Below are positions 38,996 to 47,488 of a stretch of DNA of 64,000 nucleotides, one piece after another. Below the pieces are notes generated by a model. That model was not told the origin of the DNA, ran no database searches, and was given only the letters and a program-made list of their open reading frames with translations. Position 1 is the stretch's first letter. Each line of letters opens with the position of its first letter. The stretch is from AC-50 sp035640455. GTDB taxonomy: Bacteria > Actinomycetota > Thermoleophilia > Gaiellales > Gaiellaceae. The position numbers and the translations under genes were made by a program. The stretch covers positions 1-64,000 of the forward strand of contig DASQWB010000107.1 in assembly GCA_035640455.1 (NCBI GenBank), given 5' to 3'.

Positions 38996-39346
38996 TCATC
39001 GCAGAGCTGCGTCGCGCACGTCTGCGGGAGCCTTCAGCCAATAGCTCTCGCGCAGCCACTCGAGCGCAGCGGCCAGCGTCTCCTCGTCGGTGACGGCAGC
39101 CGTGACCCAGCCGTAGCGGCCGACGTGGCTCGCGCGCCGCACCCACGGCAGGTAGTTCGTCACCTCGCGCTCCTCGGGCGTCAGCTTCAGGGTGACGTGC
39201 ACCGCGTCCGGTTCCTCGATCATCCAGGCGAACATGCGGTTGTCGCCGACCTTGAAGACCGGGAATCCCCACGGCGCGTCCTCGTACGCGCGCGGGAAGG
39301 AGAGCGCGAGCCCTCGGATCCTCGCGGCCAGCCCGGCGACGTCCAT
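38996..39346 (-). CDS. MmcQ/YjbR family DNA-binding-like protein
   Basis: This 116-residue protein has the MmcQ/YjbR pattern: LALSFPRAYEDAPWGFPVFKV, FAWMIEEPDAVHVTLKL, VRRASHVGRYGWVTA and ESYWLKAP at the end. Family members have a double-wing-like fold of uncertain role. ATG 39346 is preferred; ATG 39376 would add ten poorly conserved-looking residues. It is divergent from the CBS gene. Confidence 0.83.
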   Translation of the reverse strand: MDVAGLAARIRGLALSFPRAYEDAPWGFPVFKVGDNRMFAWMIEEPDAVHVTLKLTPEEREVTNYLPWVRRASHVGRYGWVTAAVTDEETLAAALEWLRESYWLKAPADVRDAALR

Positions 39347-39424
39347 GGGCGCATTCTCGCCGTTTGCCGGACCCATGAGCCGGGTAGGCGTTGCTTGATT
39401 CAAACCCATAAGGGGGCAGATCTC

Positions 39425-39841
39425 ATGGCGAAGAGCATCCGCAACACGATGACCTCGAATCCCTGCAGCATCGACGCCGGCAAGTCAGTCGCCTACGCGG
39501 CGAAGATGATGCGCGACGAGGACGTCGGGATCGCCCCGATCGTCGAGGGCGACCGTCTCGTGGGCGTCCTCACGGATCGCGACATCGCCGTCCGCGTCGT
39601 CGCCGAGGGGCTCGACCCGGAGCGGGTGAAAGTCTTCGAAGTCGCCTCGCGCGACGTCGTGACGCTCGATCTGGACCAGGATCTGGACGAGGCGCTGCGC
39701 CTGATGGCGCGGCACCAGGTCCGCCGCCTGCCCGTCGTCGAGGAGGACGGGCGCCTAGTCGGCGTCCTGGCCCAGGCCGACGTGGCCCACGAGGCCGACG
39801 AGCGCCGCACGGGCGAGGTCGTCGAGCAGATCTCCAAGTAG
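39425..39841 (+). CDS. Two-CBS-domain protein
   Basis: This 138-residue protein is a single Bateman module. CBS1 is MTSNPCSIDAGKSVAYAAKM to VGVLTDRDIAVRVVAEG, and CBS2 is VTLDLDQDLDEALRLMARH to LVGVLAQADVAHEA. The G-V-L-T-D-R-D site typical of adenosyl-nucleotide binding is present in CBS1. It may sense energy state or act in stress response, but no partner domain is attached. A GGGGG ribosome site lies 8 nt before the ATG. Confidence 0.92.
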   Translation: MAKSIRNTMTSNPCSIDAGKSVAYAAKMMRDEDVGIAPIVEGDRLVGVLTDRDIAVRVVAEGLDPERVKVFEVASRDVVTLDLDQDLDEALRLMARHQVRRLPVVEEDGRLVGVLAQADVAHEADERRTGEVVEQISK

Positions 39842-39845
39842 CGAC

Positions 39846-39878
39846 GGTGAGGGGCGGCGCTGGACGCCGCCCCTCACC
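39846..39878. terminator. Bidirectional terminator hairpin
   Basis: A perfect 14-bp stem (GGTGAGGGGCGGCG / CGCCGCCCCTCACC) with a CTGGA loop lies between the convergent CBS and zinc-ribbon genes, starting 4 nt after the CBS stop. Confidence 0.85.
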
Positions 39879-40030
39879 TACTGCTCGCAGTCGCCCGTCT
39901 CGCCTTCGCAGCAGCCGAGCTTGAGCCGGCAGCGGGGGCACTGCGAGGTCTGATGACGCCACTCGAGGGCGGCGCCGCAGCGGGGACAGGGCTCGCGCTC
40001 CGTCTCCGCTGCGGCGGCCGCCGACGACAC
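39878..40030 (-). CDS. Zinc-ribbon protein
   Basis: This 50-residue protein (GTG 40030) has PCPRCGAALEWRHQTSQCPR and CRLKLGCCEGETGDCEQ. Two CPRC knuckles form a rubredoxin-like zinc ribbon, with extra cysteines near the end. It begins 5 nt after the glycoside hydrolase stop. Small ribbons of this kind are usually cytoplasmic and of unknown role. Confidence 0.75.
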   Translation of the reverse strand: MSSAAAAAETEREPCPRCGAALEWRHQTSQCPRCRLKLGCCEGETGDCEQ

Positions 40031-40035
40031 GGCGC

Positions 40036-41442
40036 TTAGCGCGCGACCAGCGTCAGGAAGCGAGAGACGCGGTCGCCATGGATGTCGTTCATCTGCACCT
40101 GCACGTAGTAGGTGCGCCCCTTCACGGGCGTGAACGCGATCGGGACCGTCACCCAGCCGTCGATGCCGAGCTTTCCCTGCGGCTGCGGGTGGGCGACAAG
40201 GCTGTCCCCGAGGATGACGCGGATGTCGACCCCGATCGCCGCGCCGACCGGCGAGCGCGTCTCCATCTCGCGCGCGGAGAGGCGAACGACGGGGTTCGCC
40301 TTCCCGCCCTTGACGACGACGAGCGCGTTCCGCGGGTCGAACCGGTACGCGAGGTCGGCGAACGTGAAGAAGGCCGGCTTCAGCGTGCCGTCCTCGGCGA
40401 TCAGGCCGCTCTGCCACGGATCGCCTTGGTCGTCGTGGAGGACGAACCAGATGAACATCGGCACGTACGAGTAGCGAGCGGCGATCGCGACGGCGCGCTT
40501 CATGTAGTCCGACTGGGTTTGGTAGCTGACGCCCTTCGCGTCGCCAGGCTTCGTCTCGTGCCCGTACTCGGTGATCCAGATCGGGATCGCGCTCTTGCGG
40601 TGGAACCACCTCTTGAGCGACGTCTCGAGGCGCGGGATCGAGCTGAGCGAGACGTTCGGCCAGCGAACAACCTGCTCCGGCCGCTGCTTCGGGTCGGTCG
40701 GGTACGGGTGGTGGGCCACGGCGTCGAACTTCAGCCTCGGATTCGCCTTGGCGACGAGCTGGTAGAAGCGGGCCGGCGAGTGGGTGTCCTGGAGCCCCTT
40801 CACGTGCCGGTCCCGCCCGCGGGCCGACGTTTCCCCAAGGCCCACGAGCGTGAGCTTGTTCCCGGCCTTGAGACCGGTGTACGCCGCCTTGAAGAGCTTC
40901 GCGTAGTTCGCCGGGCCGACGGAGCGGCCCTTCCGGTCGAACTGCGGCGAGAGGAACTGGTTCAGGTTCGGCTCGTTCCAGACGCCGTAGTAGCGGACGA
41001 ACGGGTAGCCGGCATACCGGCCCGAGTAGCGCGCCGCGACGGCCCGTGTAAACGCGGTGAGGCTGCCGAGCTGCCTCGGCAGCCGGTTGGCGGCCCGGCC
41101 GGCCCACTTCGGCGTCCCCCAGATCTGGAGCATCGGCTCGATGCCGCGGGCCTGTGCCCCGCGAATTAGGTCGTCGAGCTCCGTGAACTTGTACGCAGGG
41201 TCGAAAGGATTCGACGCGTTGGCGGGACGGGTCGGCGCCACCTTGGCCCAATTGACCGCAGCGTTGATGATGGTGGCGTGCGCGTCGCGCGCGCGGTCGA
41301 GGTTCTGGATGCGATCGGCGCGCCAGCGGAACGCGGCGTCGTCGTAGAAGCCGACGAACATCCTCGCCGCGCCGAATGCCGTGGACGGCACTGCGACGGC
41401 CGCGAGGCACACCAATAGGACGATTCGCAGCAGACGATTCAC
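40036..41442 (-). CDS. Exported clan-A-type glycoside hydrolase
   Basis: This 468-residue exported enzyme has a signal peptide (LLRIVLLVCLAAVAVPSTAFG) and a TIM-barrel domain with the clan GH-A pair: acid/base Glu157 in YYGVWNEPN and nucleophile Glu292 in IWITEYGHE, each at the end of a strand. The AHHPYP segment resembles GH39/GH5-like xylosidases and galactanases. A C-terminal beta domain (~390-468) may bind carbohydrate. GTG 41442 follows a GGGGG ribosome site. Substrate unknown. Confidence 0.82.
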   Translation of the reverse strand: MNRLLRIVLLVCLAAVAVPSTAFGAARMFVGFYDDAAFRWRADRIQNLDRARDAHATIINAAVNWAKVAPTRPANASNPFDPAYKFTELDDLIRGAQARGIEPMLQIWGTPKWAGRAANRLPRQLGSLTAFTRAVAARYSGRYAGYPFVRYYGVWNEPNLNQFLSPQFDRKGRSVGPANYAKLFKAAYTGLKAGNKLTLVGLGETSARGRDRHVKGLQDTHSPARFYQLVAKANPRLKFDAVAHHPYPTDPKQRPEQVVRWPNVSLSSIPRLETSLKRWFHRKSAIPIWITEYGHETKPGDAKGVSYQTQSDYMKRAVAIAARYSYVPMFIWFVLHDDQGDPWQSGLIAEDGTLKPAFFTFADLAYRFDPRNALVVVKGGKANPVVRLSAREMETRSPVGAAIGVDIRVILGDSLVAHPQPQGKLGIDGWVTVPIAFTPVKGRTYYVQVQMNDIHGDRVSRFLTLVAR

Positions 41443-41539
41443 AGGCAGAGCCCCCTTCGGATCGGAACCACGAGACGGTACCGCGGCTTTATGACGACGC
41501 TGTAAGGAAAGGATGGCGAGCGCGTCGGAAGGAGCGCCG

Positions 41540-41626
41540 AGGCTACTTCAGCGGAGGCGCCGCTTGCGGTGCCGACCTTCAGGACGCGCAGGCTCCGCCT
41601 GTGCGTCCGTCTGGAACGACCGGTCG
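41540..41626 (-). repeat. Interspersed structured repeat, copy 4 (reverse)
   Basis: Read on the minus strand this copy has CGACCGGTCG (41626-41617), TTCCAGACGGACGCACAGGC, GCCTGCGCGTCCTGAAGGTC, then GGCACCGCAAGCGGCGCCTC. The two arms pair with a CGGA loop. It starts 11 nt after the stop of the minus-strand GGDEF-EAL gene. Confidence 0.75.
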
Positions 41627-41637
41627 ATCGCTGGAAG

Positions 41638-43602
41638 TTAGACCGCTTCGGCCGTAAGGTCGCGCCGCGGCAGCCGGCTGTCGAGCCAGGCGGTGAGCTC
41701 GCTGGCCGGGAGGGGCTTCGTGAGGAAGTAGCCCTGCGCCGAGTCGCAGCCGAGCTCGACGAGCCGCTCCCAGACCGCCGCCGACTCGACGCCCTCGGCG
41801 ACGACGCTCAGGTCGAGATTGCGGCCGAGGTCGATCGTCGAGCGGACGATGCGGGCGTGCTGCTCCTCCCGGTCCATCGCCATCACGAAGGAGCGGTCGA
41901 TCTTGATCTCGTCGACCGGAAGCTCGCTCAGGTAGGCGAGCGAGGCGTAGCCCGTGCCGAAGTCGTCGACCGCGAGGCTGACACCCGCGTCCCGGAGCCG
42001 CTGGAGGATCTCCTTCGCTCGCGGCGGGTCGGCCAGCACGCTCGTCTCGGTGAGCTCGAGCTCAAGCACCTCGGGGTCGAGGTCGTACTTGCGGAGCATC
42101 CGCCCGAGCTCCTCCGGGAACTCCTCGTCGAGGATGTTCCGCATCGCGACGTTCACCGCGACAGTGAGCTCGAAGCCCTCCTCGCGCCAGCGGCGGCACT
42201 GCTTGAGCGCCTCCTCGACGACGAAGAGGGTCAGCGGCCGGATCAGCCCCGTGTGCTCGGCGACGGGGATGAAGACGTCCGGCGGGACGAGGCCGCGCTC
42301 GGGGTGCTGCCAGCGGACGAGCGCCTCGACGCCTCGCACCGTCCCGTCGACGAGCGTCGCCTTCGGCTGGTAGTGGAGGACGAGCTCGCCGTTCTCGATC
42401 GCGCGCCGCAGCTCGCCGACGAGCATGAGCCGCTCCGGCCGGTAGTTGTCGACGTCGGCGTCGTAGACGGCGTAGTGCGTCTTCGTCTCCTTCGCGACGT
42501 ACATCGCGACGTCGGCGCGCTGGAGGAGCGTCTCCACGTCGTCGCCGTGCTGGGGATGGAGGGCGATGCCGACGCTCGCCTCCGCCTCGAGCGGCAGGCC
42601 GTCGATCACGAACGGGTCCTGGAGCGCGCGCGAGATCCGCTCCGCAAGCACGACGCCCCCCTCCGCGTGAGTGAGGTTCGGGACGAGGAGCGCGAACTCG
42701 TCGCCCCCGAGCCGGGCGACGGTGTCGGTGGGGCGCACGACGACGGCGAGGCGGCGCGCGACCTCCTTCAGCATCAGGTCGCCGCAGTGATGGCCCAAGG
42801 TGTCGTTGACCTCCTTGAAGCGGTCGAGGTCCATGAGCAGGACCCCGAGCCCGCCTCCGGTGCGCGCGCTGCCGCGCAGGGCGTGCTCGACGCGGTCGAG
42901 GAAGAGCGAGCGGTTCGGCAGGCCGGTGAGGTGGTCGTGGAGCGCCAACCGCTCGTTCTCCTCCGCCTGGCGGCGGAGCTTCCGCGAGGCGCCCGCGACG
43001 AGCCGGAAGATGCTGACCCAGAGCAGGAGCAGTCCGCTCGCGATGAAGGCGTAGGTCGTCCGGACGTCGTCCGCGACGGCGGCCTGGATCGGCGCGTACG
43101 GGAGGTAGAGCTCCAGGGCACCGAGGATCCGTCCGCTCGTCCCGAAGCGGAGCGGGACGACCACCTCGTAGACCCGGCCGCTCCAGTCGCCGGCGGACAT
43201 GCCGGCCGCGACCCGTCCATCGAGGGCCCGGTGGAGGCGAGGGCTCGGCCGGAACGCGTGGCCGATCGAGGTGCGGTCGTCGGCGTAGAGGACGCGGCCG
43301 CGGCCGTCCCAGAGCTTCACGCTCGTCACGCCCGAGGCCTTCAGCCCCGCGATCGTGCGGTCGAGCGCGATGAGGTCGCTCTGGCCGAGGCCGTAGCGGA
43401 ACTCGTACGGCGTCAGCTGGGTCTGGAGGGCGGTGGCGACGAGGACCGCGGACTGGCGCGCGTCCGCGTACGCGCGCGCGCGGACCTGGTGCTCGAGGTA
43501 CTGCGACAGCCCGAAGCCGAGCAGCGCGATCGGCAGGAGGCTGACGAGCGCGAACTTCGTGAGCAGGCTGGGCCGGCCGCGAGAAGGCAGAAGATGCCGC
43601 AA
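41638..43602 (-). CDS. Membrane GGDEF-EAL cyclic-di-GMP enzyme
   Basis: This 654-residue protein has an N-terminal membrane helix (~15-34), an extracytoplasmic sensor region (~40-180) and a second helix (~183-203). A GGDEF domain (intact GGDEF at 299-303) and an EAL domain (EAL at 426-428, NVAMRN, ELTETS, DDFGTG at 546-551, EGVES, GYFLTKPL) follow. Both active sites look intact, so it could make or degrade c-di-GMP. Such tandem proteins most often act as phosphodiesterases with the GGDEF as regulator. GTG start at 43602. Confidence 0.93.
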   Translation of the reverse strand: MRHLLPSRGRPSLLTKFALVSLLPIALLGFGLSQYLEHQVRARAYADARQSAVLVATALQTQLTPYEFRYGLGQSDLIALDRTIAGLKASGVTSVKLWDGRGRVLYADDRTSIGHAFRPSPRLHRALDGRVAAGMSAGDWSGRVYEVVVPLRFGTSGRILGALELYLPYAPIQAAVADDVRTTYAFIASGLLLLWVSIFRLVAGASRKLRRQAEENERLALHDHLTGLPNRSLFLDRVEHALRGSARTGGGLGVLLMDLDRFKEVNDTLGHHCGDLMLKEVARRLAVVVRPTDTVARLGGDEFALLVPNLTHAEGGVVLAERISRALQDPFVIDGLPLEAEASVGIALHPQHGDDVETLLQRADVAMYVAKETKTHYAVYDADVDNYRPERLMLVGELRRAIENGELVLHYQPKATLVDGTVRGVEALVRWQHPERGLVPPDVFIPVAEHTGLIRPLTLFVVEEALKQCRRWREEGFELTVAVNVAMRNILDEEFPEELGRMLRKYDLDPEVLELELTETSVLADPPRAKEILQRLRDAGVSLAVDDFGTGYASLAYLSELPVDEIKIDRSFVMAMDREEQHARIVRSTIDLGRNLDLSVVAEGVESAAVWERLVELGCDSAQGYFLTKPLPASELTAWLDSRLPRRDLTAEAV

Positions 43603-43678
43603 GGCCTGACTATCTTCGGCAGGAGCGGGTGAGGGCGGCTCCCCCGAAAGGGTGCCGACCTGCCCTTGCTCAGCCGGC

Positions 43679-43710
43679 GCGGGAGGAGCGACCGCAAGTG
43701 CTCCTCCCGC
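43679..43710. terminator. Strong hairpin A in the ROK/GGDEF-EAL gap
   Basis: GCGGGAGGAGC and GCTCCTCCCGC form a perfect 11-bp stem around GACCGCAAGT. It lies in the 233-nt gap between two minus-strand genes, downstream of the ROK gene. No T-run. Confidence 0.55.
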
Positions 43711-43726
43711 ACCGGATCGGATTGGC

Positions 43727-43755
43727 GCCGCGGCACGTCGCCCACGTGCCGCGGC
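43727..43755. terminator. Strong hairpin B in the ROK/GGDEF-EAL gap
   Basis: GCCGCGGCACGT and ACGTGCCGCGGC form a perfect 12-bp stem around CGCCC, 80 nt after the ROK stop. It is the first structure reached by transcripts from the ROK gene. Confidence 0.6.
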
Positions 43756-43835
43756 TGCTCGTCCATAGAACGGACCCGCCCGGAGGCCGAAACTTGCGCG
43801 AGCCGGGAAGGAGCCAGCCGCGAAAGAGCGATGTC

Positions 43836-45017
43836 TTACGCGGGCACGGCGCCGGCGCGGTTTACGAACACGCTGTCGAGCGCCGCGCGAAGGCCGACCG
43901 CGAGGGCGCCCGTCAGGACCGCGGCCTCGCCGAGGCTCGAGACCTCGACGCGCGGCGGGTAGGGCATCCAGTCGGCGAGCAGCCCGCGGACCGGCTCGAG
44001 GAGGAGGTCGCCGTTCGCGCCGAGGCCGCCGCCGAGCACGACCAGCGCGACGTCGGCCACGGCGGCGATCGGGGCGAGGTGCATCGCGATGCGGCGCGCG
44101 ACCTCCTCGACCACCTCGCGCGCGACCCCGTCGCCGCCGCGCGCCTCGGCGAAGATCGCCCGCACGTCGTAGGGCGGCGCGAGCACGGTGTCCGGCCGGC
44201 CGTCGACGAGCTGCGCCGCGAGGGCCGAGACCGCCGCCGCCGACGGGTCGAGGTCGTCCTGGAGCCCGCCGAGGGCGTAGTCGACCTCGCCTGCGGCGCC
44301 GTGGTGGCCGCGGTGGAGCTCGCCGCGAAGCACGATTCCCGCTCCCAATCCCGTGCCGATCGAGAGGAAGGCGAAGTTGTCGACGCCGCGGGCGACGCCG
44401 CGCCAGTGCTCGCCGAGGGCGGCGAGGTTGATGTCGTTCTCGAGCGTGACGCGGAGGCCGAGCCGCTCGTTGAGCTCCGCGTCGAACAGCCGCCCCTCGA
44501 GGCCCGGCACGTTCAGGGCCAGGTTGATCCTTCCCGTCTGCGACTCGACGACCCCCGGGACGCCGACGACGACGCCGTCGATGACGTCCTCCGGAATCGC
44601 CGCCGCATCGACGAGCGAGGTCCGGAGGGCGGCAATCGTCTCGACGGCCGTCTCGGCATCGGTGGCAGGAAGCTCGACGTCCTGACGCGCGCGGATCTCG
44701 CCGGTCAGGTCGCAGGCGGCGCCGCGGAGGAAACGGGCCCCGAGGTCGAAGCCGAGCACGAAGGCGGCGTCGGGCGTCGGCTCGAAGTAGAGGGCGCCGT
44801 AGGAGGGGCGGCCTGGGTTGTGCGAGGTCTCTCGGACGAGTCCCGCCTCGAGCAGCGAGCGCAGCGCGAGCGAGACCGTCGGCTTCGAGATCCCCGCGCG
44901 CCGCGAGATCTCGGCGCGCGAGATCGGCGCGCCCTCGCGGATCGTCTCGAGGACGGTGCGCTCGTTGAGATGCTTGAGGAGCGGCGGGATCGCCGGCCGG
45001 GGGCGTGGACGGGCCAT
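43836..45017 (-). CDS. ROK-family transcriptional regulator
   Basis: This 393-residue repressor-type ROK protein starts at ATG 45017. A winged-helix domain (NERTVLETIREGAPISRAEI, GISKPTVSLALRSL) is followed by the ROK sugar-kinase-like domain (GFDLGARFLRGAACDLTG, NDINLAALGEH, FLSIGTGLGAGIV). The cysteine-rich zinc motif of typical ROK proteins is missing, so sugar sensing may differ. It is divergent from the sugar transport operon and is its probable regulator. Confidence 0.9.
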   Translation of the reverse strand: MARPRPRPAIPPLLKHLNERTVLETIREGAPISRAEISRRAGISKPTVSLALRSLLEAGLVRETSHNPGRPSYGALYFEPTPDAAFVLGFDLGARFLRGAACDLTGEIRARQDVELPATDAETAVETIAALRTSLVDAAAIPEDVIDGVVVGVPGVVESQTGRINLALNVPGLEGRLFDAELNERLGLRVTLENDINLAALGEHWRGVARGVDNFAFLSIGTGLGAGIVLRGELHRGHHGAAGEVDYALGGLQDDLDPSAAAVSALAAQLVDGRPDTVLAPPYDVRAIFAEARGGDGVAREVVEEVARRIAMHLAPIAAVADVALVVLGGGLGANGDLLLEPVRGLLADWMPYPPRVEVSSLGEAAVLTGALAVGLRAALDSVFVNRAGAVPA

Positions 45018-45061
45018 CTCGTCAGCAAGCCTAACCAAATGACGCCGCGAAGAAAAGTCGC

Positions 45062-45090
45062 TTGACTCGATTCGAGGAGGGGTCTAGAGT
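45062..45090 (+). promoter_or_regulatory. Promoter of the sugar-uptake operon
   Basis: TTGACT (45062-45067), a 17-nt spacer and TAGAGT (45085-45090) form a good housekeeping-type promoter. Transcription would begin near 45097, 64 nt before the binding-protein ATG. Confidence 0.65.
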
Positions 45091-45098
45091 CGTCGTTC

Positions 45099-45114
45099 GG
45101 AAACTTAACTAACC
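45099..45114. promoter_or_regulatory. Candidate ROK operator
   Basis: GGAAACTTAACTAACC lies just downstream of the predicted transcription start, an AT-rich island in GC-rich DNA. The minus-strand GGTTAG is repeated just upstream of the ROK start (45036-45031). Binding by the ROK protein is inferred from position. Confidence 0.45.
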
Positions 45115-45160
45115 GCCGCAGAGGGTTCGGCGGAGGCCTCGTATCATCGGGAGGATCGAC

Positions 45161-46492
45161 ATGAGACGCATTGCGGTTCCGCTGCTCGCAGCCGTCGTGC
45201 TGGGCGCGGCGGTGGCAGGGGCGGCGAGGTTGAGCTCGGCACGCGCCGACACCCACGCGGCCAAGAAGACGAAGCTGACCGTGTGGGTCGGGTGGAGCGC
45301 GCGCGAGCTCAAGGAGTTCAAGGGCGTCGTGGCCGAGTACCAGGCCAAGCACCCCGAGCTCCAGATCAAGGTCGTCGGCTCGATCAACGACACGAAGATC
45401 ACGAACGCGATCCGATCCGGGAACGCGCCGGACGTCGTCAGCTCGTTCACGTCGTCGATGGTCGGCGTCTTCTGCGGCACCGGCGCATGGATCGACCTGA
45501 TGCCCTTCCTGAAGAAGGACCACGTCAGCCTGAGCCAGTTCCCGAAGACCTCGCTGTACTACACGCAGTTCAAGGGCAAGCGCTGCGCGCTGCCGCTCCT
45601 CGCCGACTCCTACGGGCTCTACTACAACAAGACGCTCTTCCGGAAGGCCGGGATCAAAAGCCCGCCGAAGACGTTCAGCGAGCTCACGGCCGACGCGAAG
45701 AAGCTGACTCAGCGGAGCGGCGGCAAGATCAAGGTGATCGGCTACAACCCGTTCTGGGGCTTCTACTCCGGGAACTTCACCGACATGACGAACTACGCGC
45801 CGCTCTTCGGCGCGCAGTACTACAACAACAAGGGCAAGGCCGTCCTCGCGTCGCGGTTCGCGTGGTCGAAGGTCCTCCGCTGGCAGAAGAGCCTGATCGA
45901 CTGGTACGGCTACTCGAACGTCGTCCGCTTCCAGTCCGGCCTCGGCGACGAGTTCTCGGCGTCGAACGCGTTCGAGATCGGGAAGATCGCGATGATGATG
46001 GACGGCGAGTGGCGCGTCGCCTTCATCAAGGCCGAGCACCCGGACCTGAACTACGGGACGGCGCCGATGCCCGTCGACGACGCCCACAAGAACCTCTACG
46101 GCGCCGGCTCGGTGAACGGGACGATCATCGGCATCCCAAAGGGCGGCCACAACGTCGACCAGGCGTGGGCGCTCGTGAAGTACCTGACGACGAACGACCA
46201 CGCGCTCGCGAAGTTCTCGAACGGAATCCGGAACGTGCCGTCGACGCGGAGCTCGGGGAAGTCGCCCGAGCTCAAGCCGGACAAGCGATTCGCCACCTTC
46301 GTGCGCATCTTCAACAACCCGCACTCGGCGACCGCGCCGATCACGGCCGCCGGAGCCGCGCCCGGAACGCTCATCGGGCGCTTTACCGTGAGGTGGCAGG
46401 CCGGCAAGGTCAAGAACCTCCACCAAGGGCTGAAGACGCTCGACAAGCAGGTCGACAAGGTCAACGCGCAGGCCGGCGGCGGAGTGCCGTGA
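45161..46492 (+). CDS. ABC sugar transporter, extracellular solute-binding protein
   Basis: This 443-residue family-1 binding protein has a signal sequence (MRRIAVPLLAAVVLGAAVAG). Mature LTVWVGWSARELKEFKGVVA and PDVVSSFTSS, LLADSYGLYYNKTLFRKAGI and MMMDGEWRVAF are typical of CUT1 binding proteins. No lipobox cysteine is seen, so it may be anchored by its N-terminal helix. GGGAGG ribosome site before ATG 45161. It is the first gene of the operon. Confidence 0.93.
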   Translation: MRRIAVPLLAAVVLGAAVAGAARLSSARADTHAAKKTKLTVWVGWSARELKEFKGVVAEYQAKHPELQIKVVGSINDTKITNAIRSGNAPDVVSSFTSSMVGVFCGTGAWIDLMPFLKKDHVSLSQFPKTSLYYTQFKGKRCALPLLADSYGLYYNKTLFRKAGIKSPPKTFSELTADAKKLTQRSGGKIKVIGYNPFWGFYSGNFTDMTNYAPLFGAQYYNNKGKAVLASRFAWSKVLRWQKSLIDWYGYSNVVRFQSGLGDEFSASNAFEIGKIAMMMDGEWRVAFIKAEHPDLNYGTAPMPVDDAHKNLYGAGSVNGTIIGIPKGGHNVDQAWALVKYLTTNDHALAKFSNGIRNVPSTRSSGKSPELKPDKRFATFVRIFNNPHSATAPITAAGAAPGTLIGRFTVRWQAGKVKNLHQGLKTLDKQVDKVNAQAGGGVP

Positions 46493-47487
46493 GCCCTGCC
46501 GCGATCGCCGAGGCGAGCCCAGCGCCGGCGATCGACCGCCGGCGAGCCAGGAGGAAGGCGGCGTGGCGCCGTCGCGGCCTCGTCCTCCTCTTGATGTCGC
46601 CCTGGCTCGCCGGCTTCTCCATCTTCTTCGGGTACCCGCTCGTGATGAGCGGGTACCTGTCGCTCACCCACTACGACCTGCTCTCGTCGCCAAAGTGGCG
46701 GGGCTTCGCGAACTACCACTACCTCTTCCACGACGACCCGCAGTTCTGGCCGAGCGTGAGGAACAGCCTATGGTTCATCGGGATCGCCATCCCGCTCCAG
46801 GTCATGTTCGCGTTCGGGATCGCGCTCATGCTCGCGCGGGCGAAGCGGGGGCTCGGCTTCTTCCGCACGGTCTTCTACCTGCCCGCGCTCGCGCCGCCCG
46901 TGGCCGCGACGCTCGGGTTCGTCTACCTCCTCAATCCCGCCAACGGGCCGGTCAACGTCATCCTCGGGCACATCGGGATCCACGGCCCGCTGTGGTTCCA
47001 GTCGCCCGGCTGGTCGAAGCCGTCGCTCACGCTGCTGCAGATCTGGGGCGTCGGGAACACGATGATCATCTTCCTCGCGGCGATCCTCGACGTCCCGCAG
47101 CACCTGTACGAGTCGGCGGAGCTCGACGGGGCAGGGCCGCTGAGGCGGCTCCGCTGGGTGACGCTGCCGACGATCAGCCCGGTGCTCCTGTTCGCCGTCG
47201 TGCTCGGCGTGATCCAGGGCCTCCAGTACTTCACTCAGGCCTACGTCGCGGCCAACATCGCCGCCGGCCAGGCCTCGCAAGCGGGCGACACCTTGAACAA
47301 CCTCGGCTACCCGCAGGACTCGACGCTCTTCTATCCGGTGCTGCTCTACCAGGCCGCGTTCGTGAACAACTTCATGGGCTACGCGTGCGCGCTCGCGATC
47401 GTGCTGCTCGTCGTGGCGTTCGCGGTGACCTCGATCATCCTCTGGAACTCGCGTCGCTGGGTGCACTACACAGGAGCCACTCGCTGA
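46489..47487 (+). CDS. ABC sugar transporter permease (MalF-like)
   Basis: This 332-residue CUT1 permease has six to seven membrane helices. FGYPLVMSGYLSLTHYDLLS, PALAPPVAATLGFVYLL and the cytoplasmic EAA-type loop ESAELDGAGPLRRLRWVTLP, which contacts the ATPase, are present. GTG 46489 overlaps the binding-protein stop (GTGA). Confidence 0.94.
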   Translation: MSPAAIAEASPAPAIDRRRARRKAAWRRRGLVLLLMSPWLAGFSIFFGYPLVMSGYLSLTHYDLLSSPKWRGFANYHYLFHDDPQFWPSVRNSLWFIGIAIPLQVMFAFGIALMLARAKRGLGFFRTVFYLPALAPPVAATLGFVYLLNPANGPVNVILGHIGIHGPLWFQSPGWSKPSLTLLQIWGVGNTMIIFLAAILDVPQHLYESAELDGAGPLRRLRWVTLPTISPVLLFAVVLGVIQGLQYFTQAYVAANIAAGQASQAGDTLNNLGYPQDSTLFYPVLLYQAAFVNNFMGYACALAIVLLVVAFAVTSIILWNSRRWVHYTGATR

Positions 47488-47488
47488 G

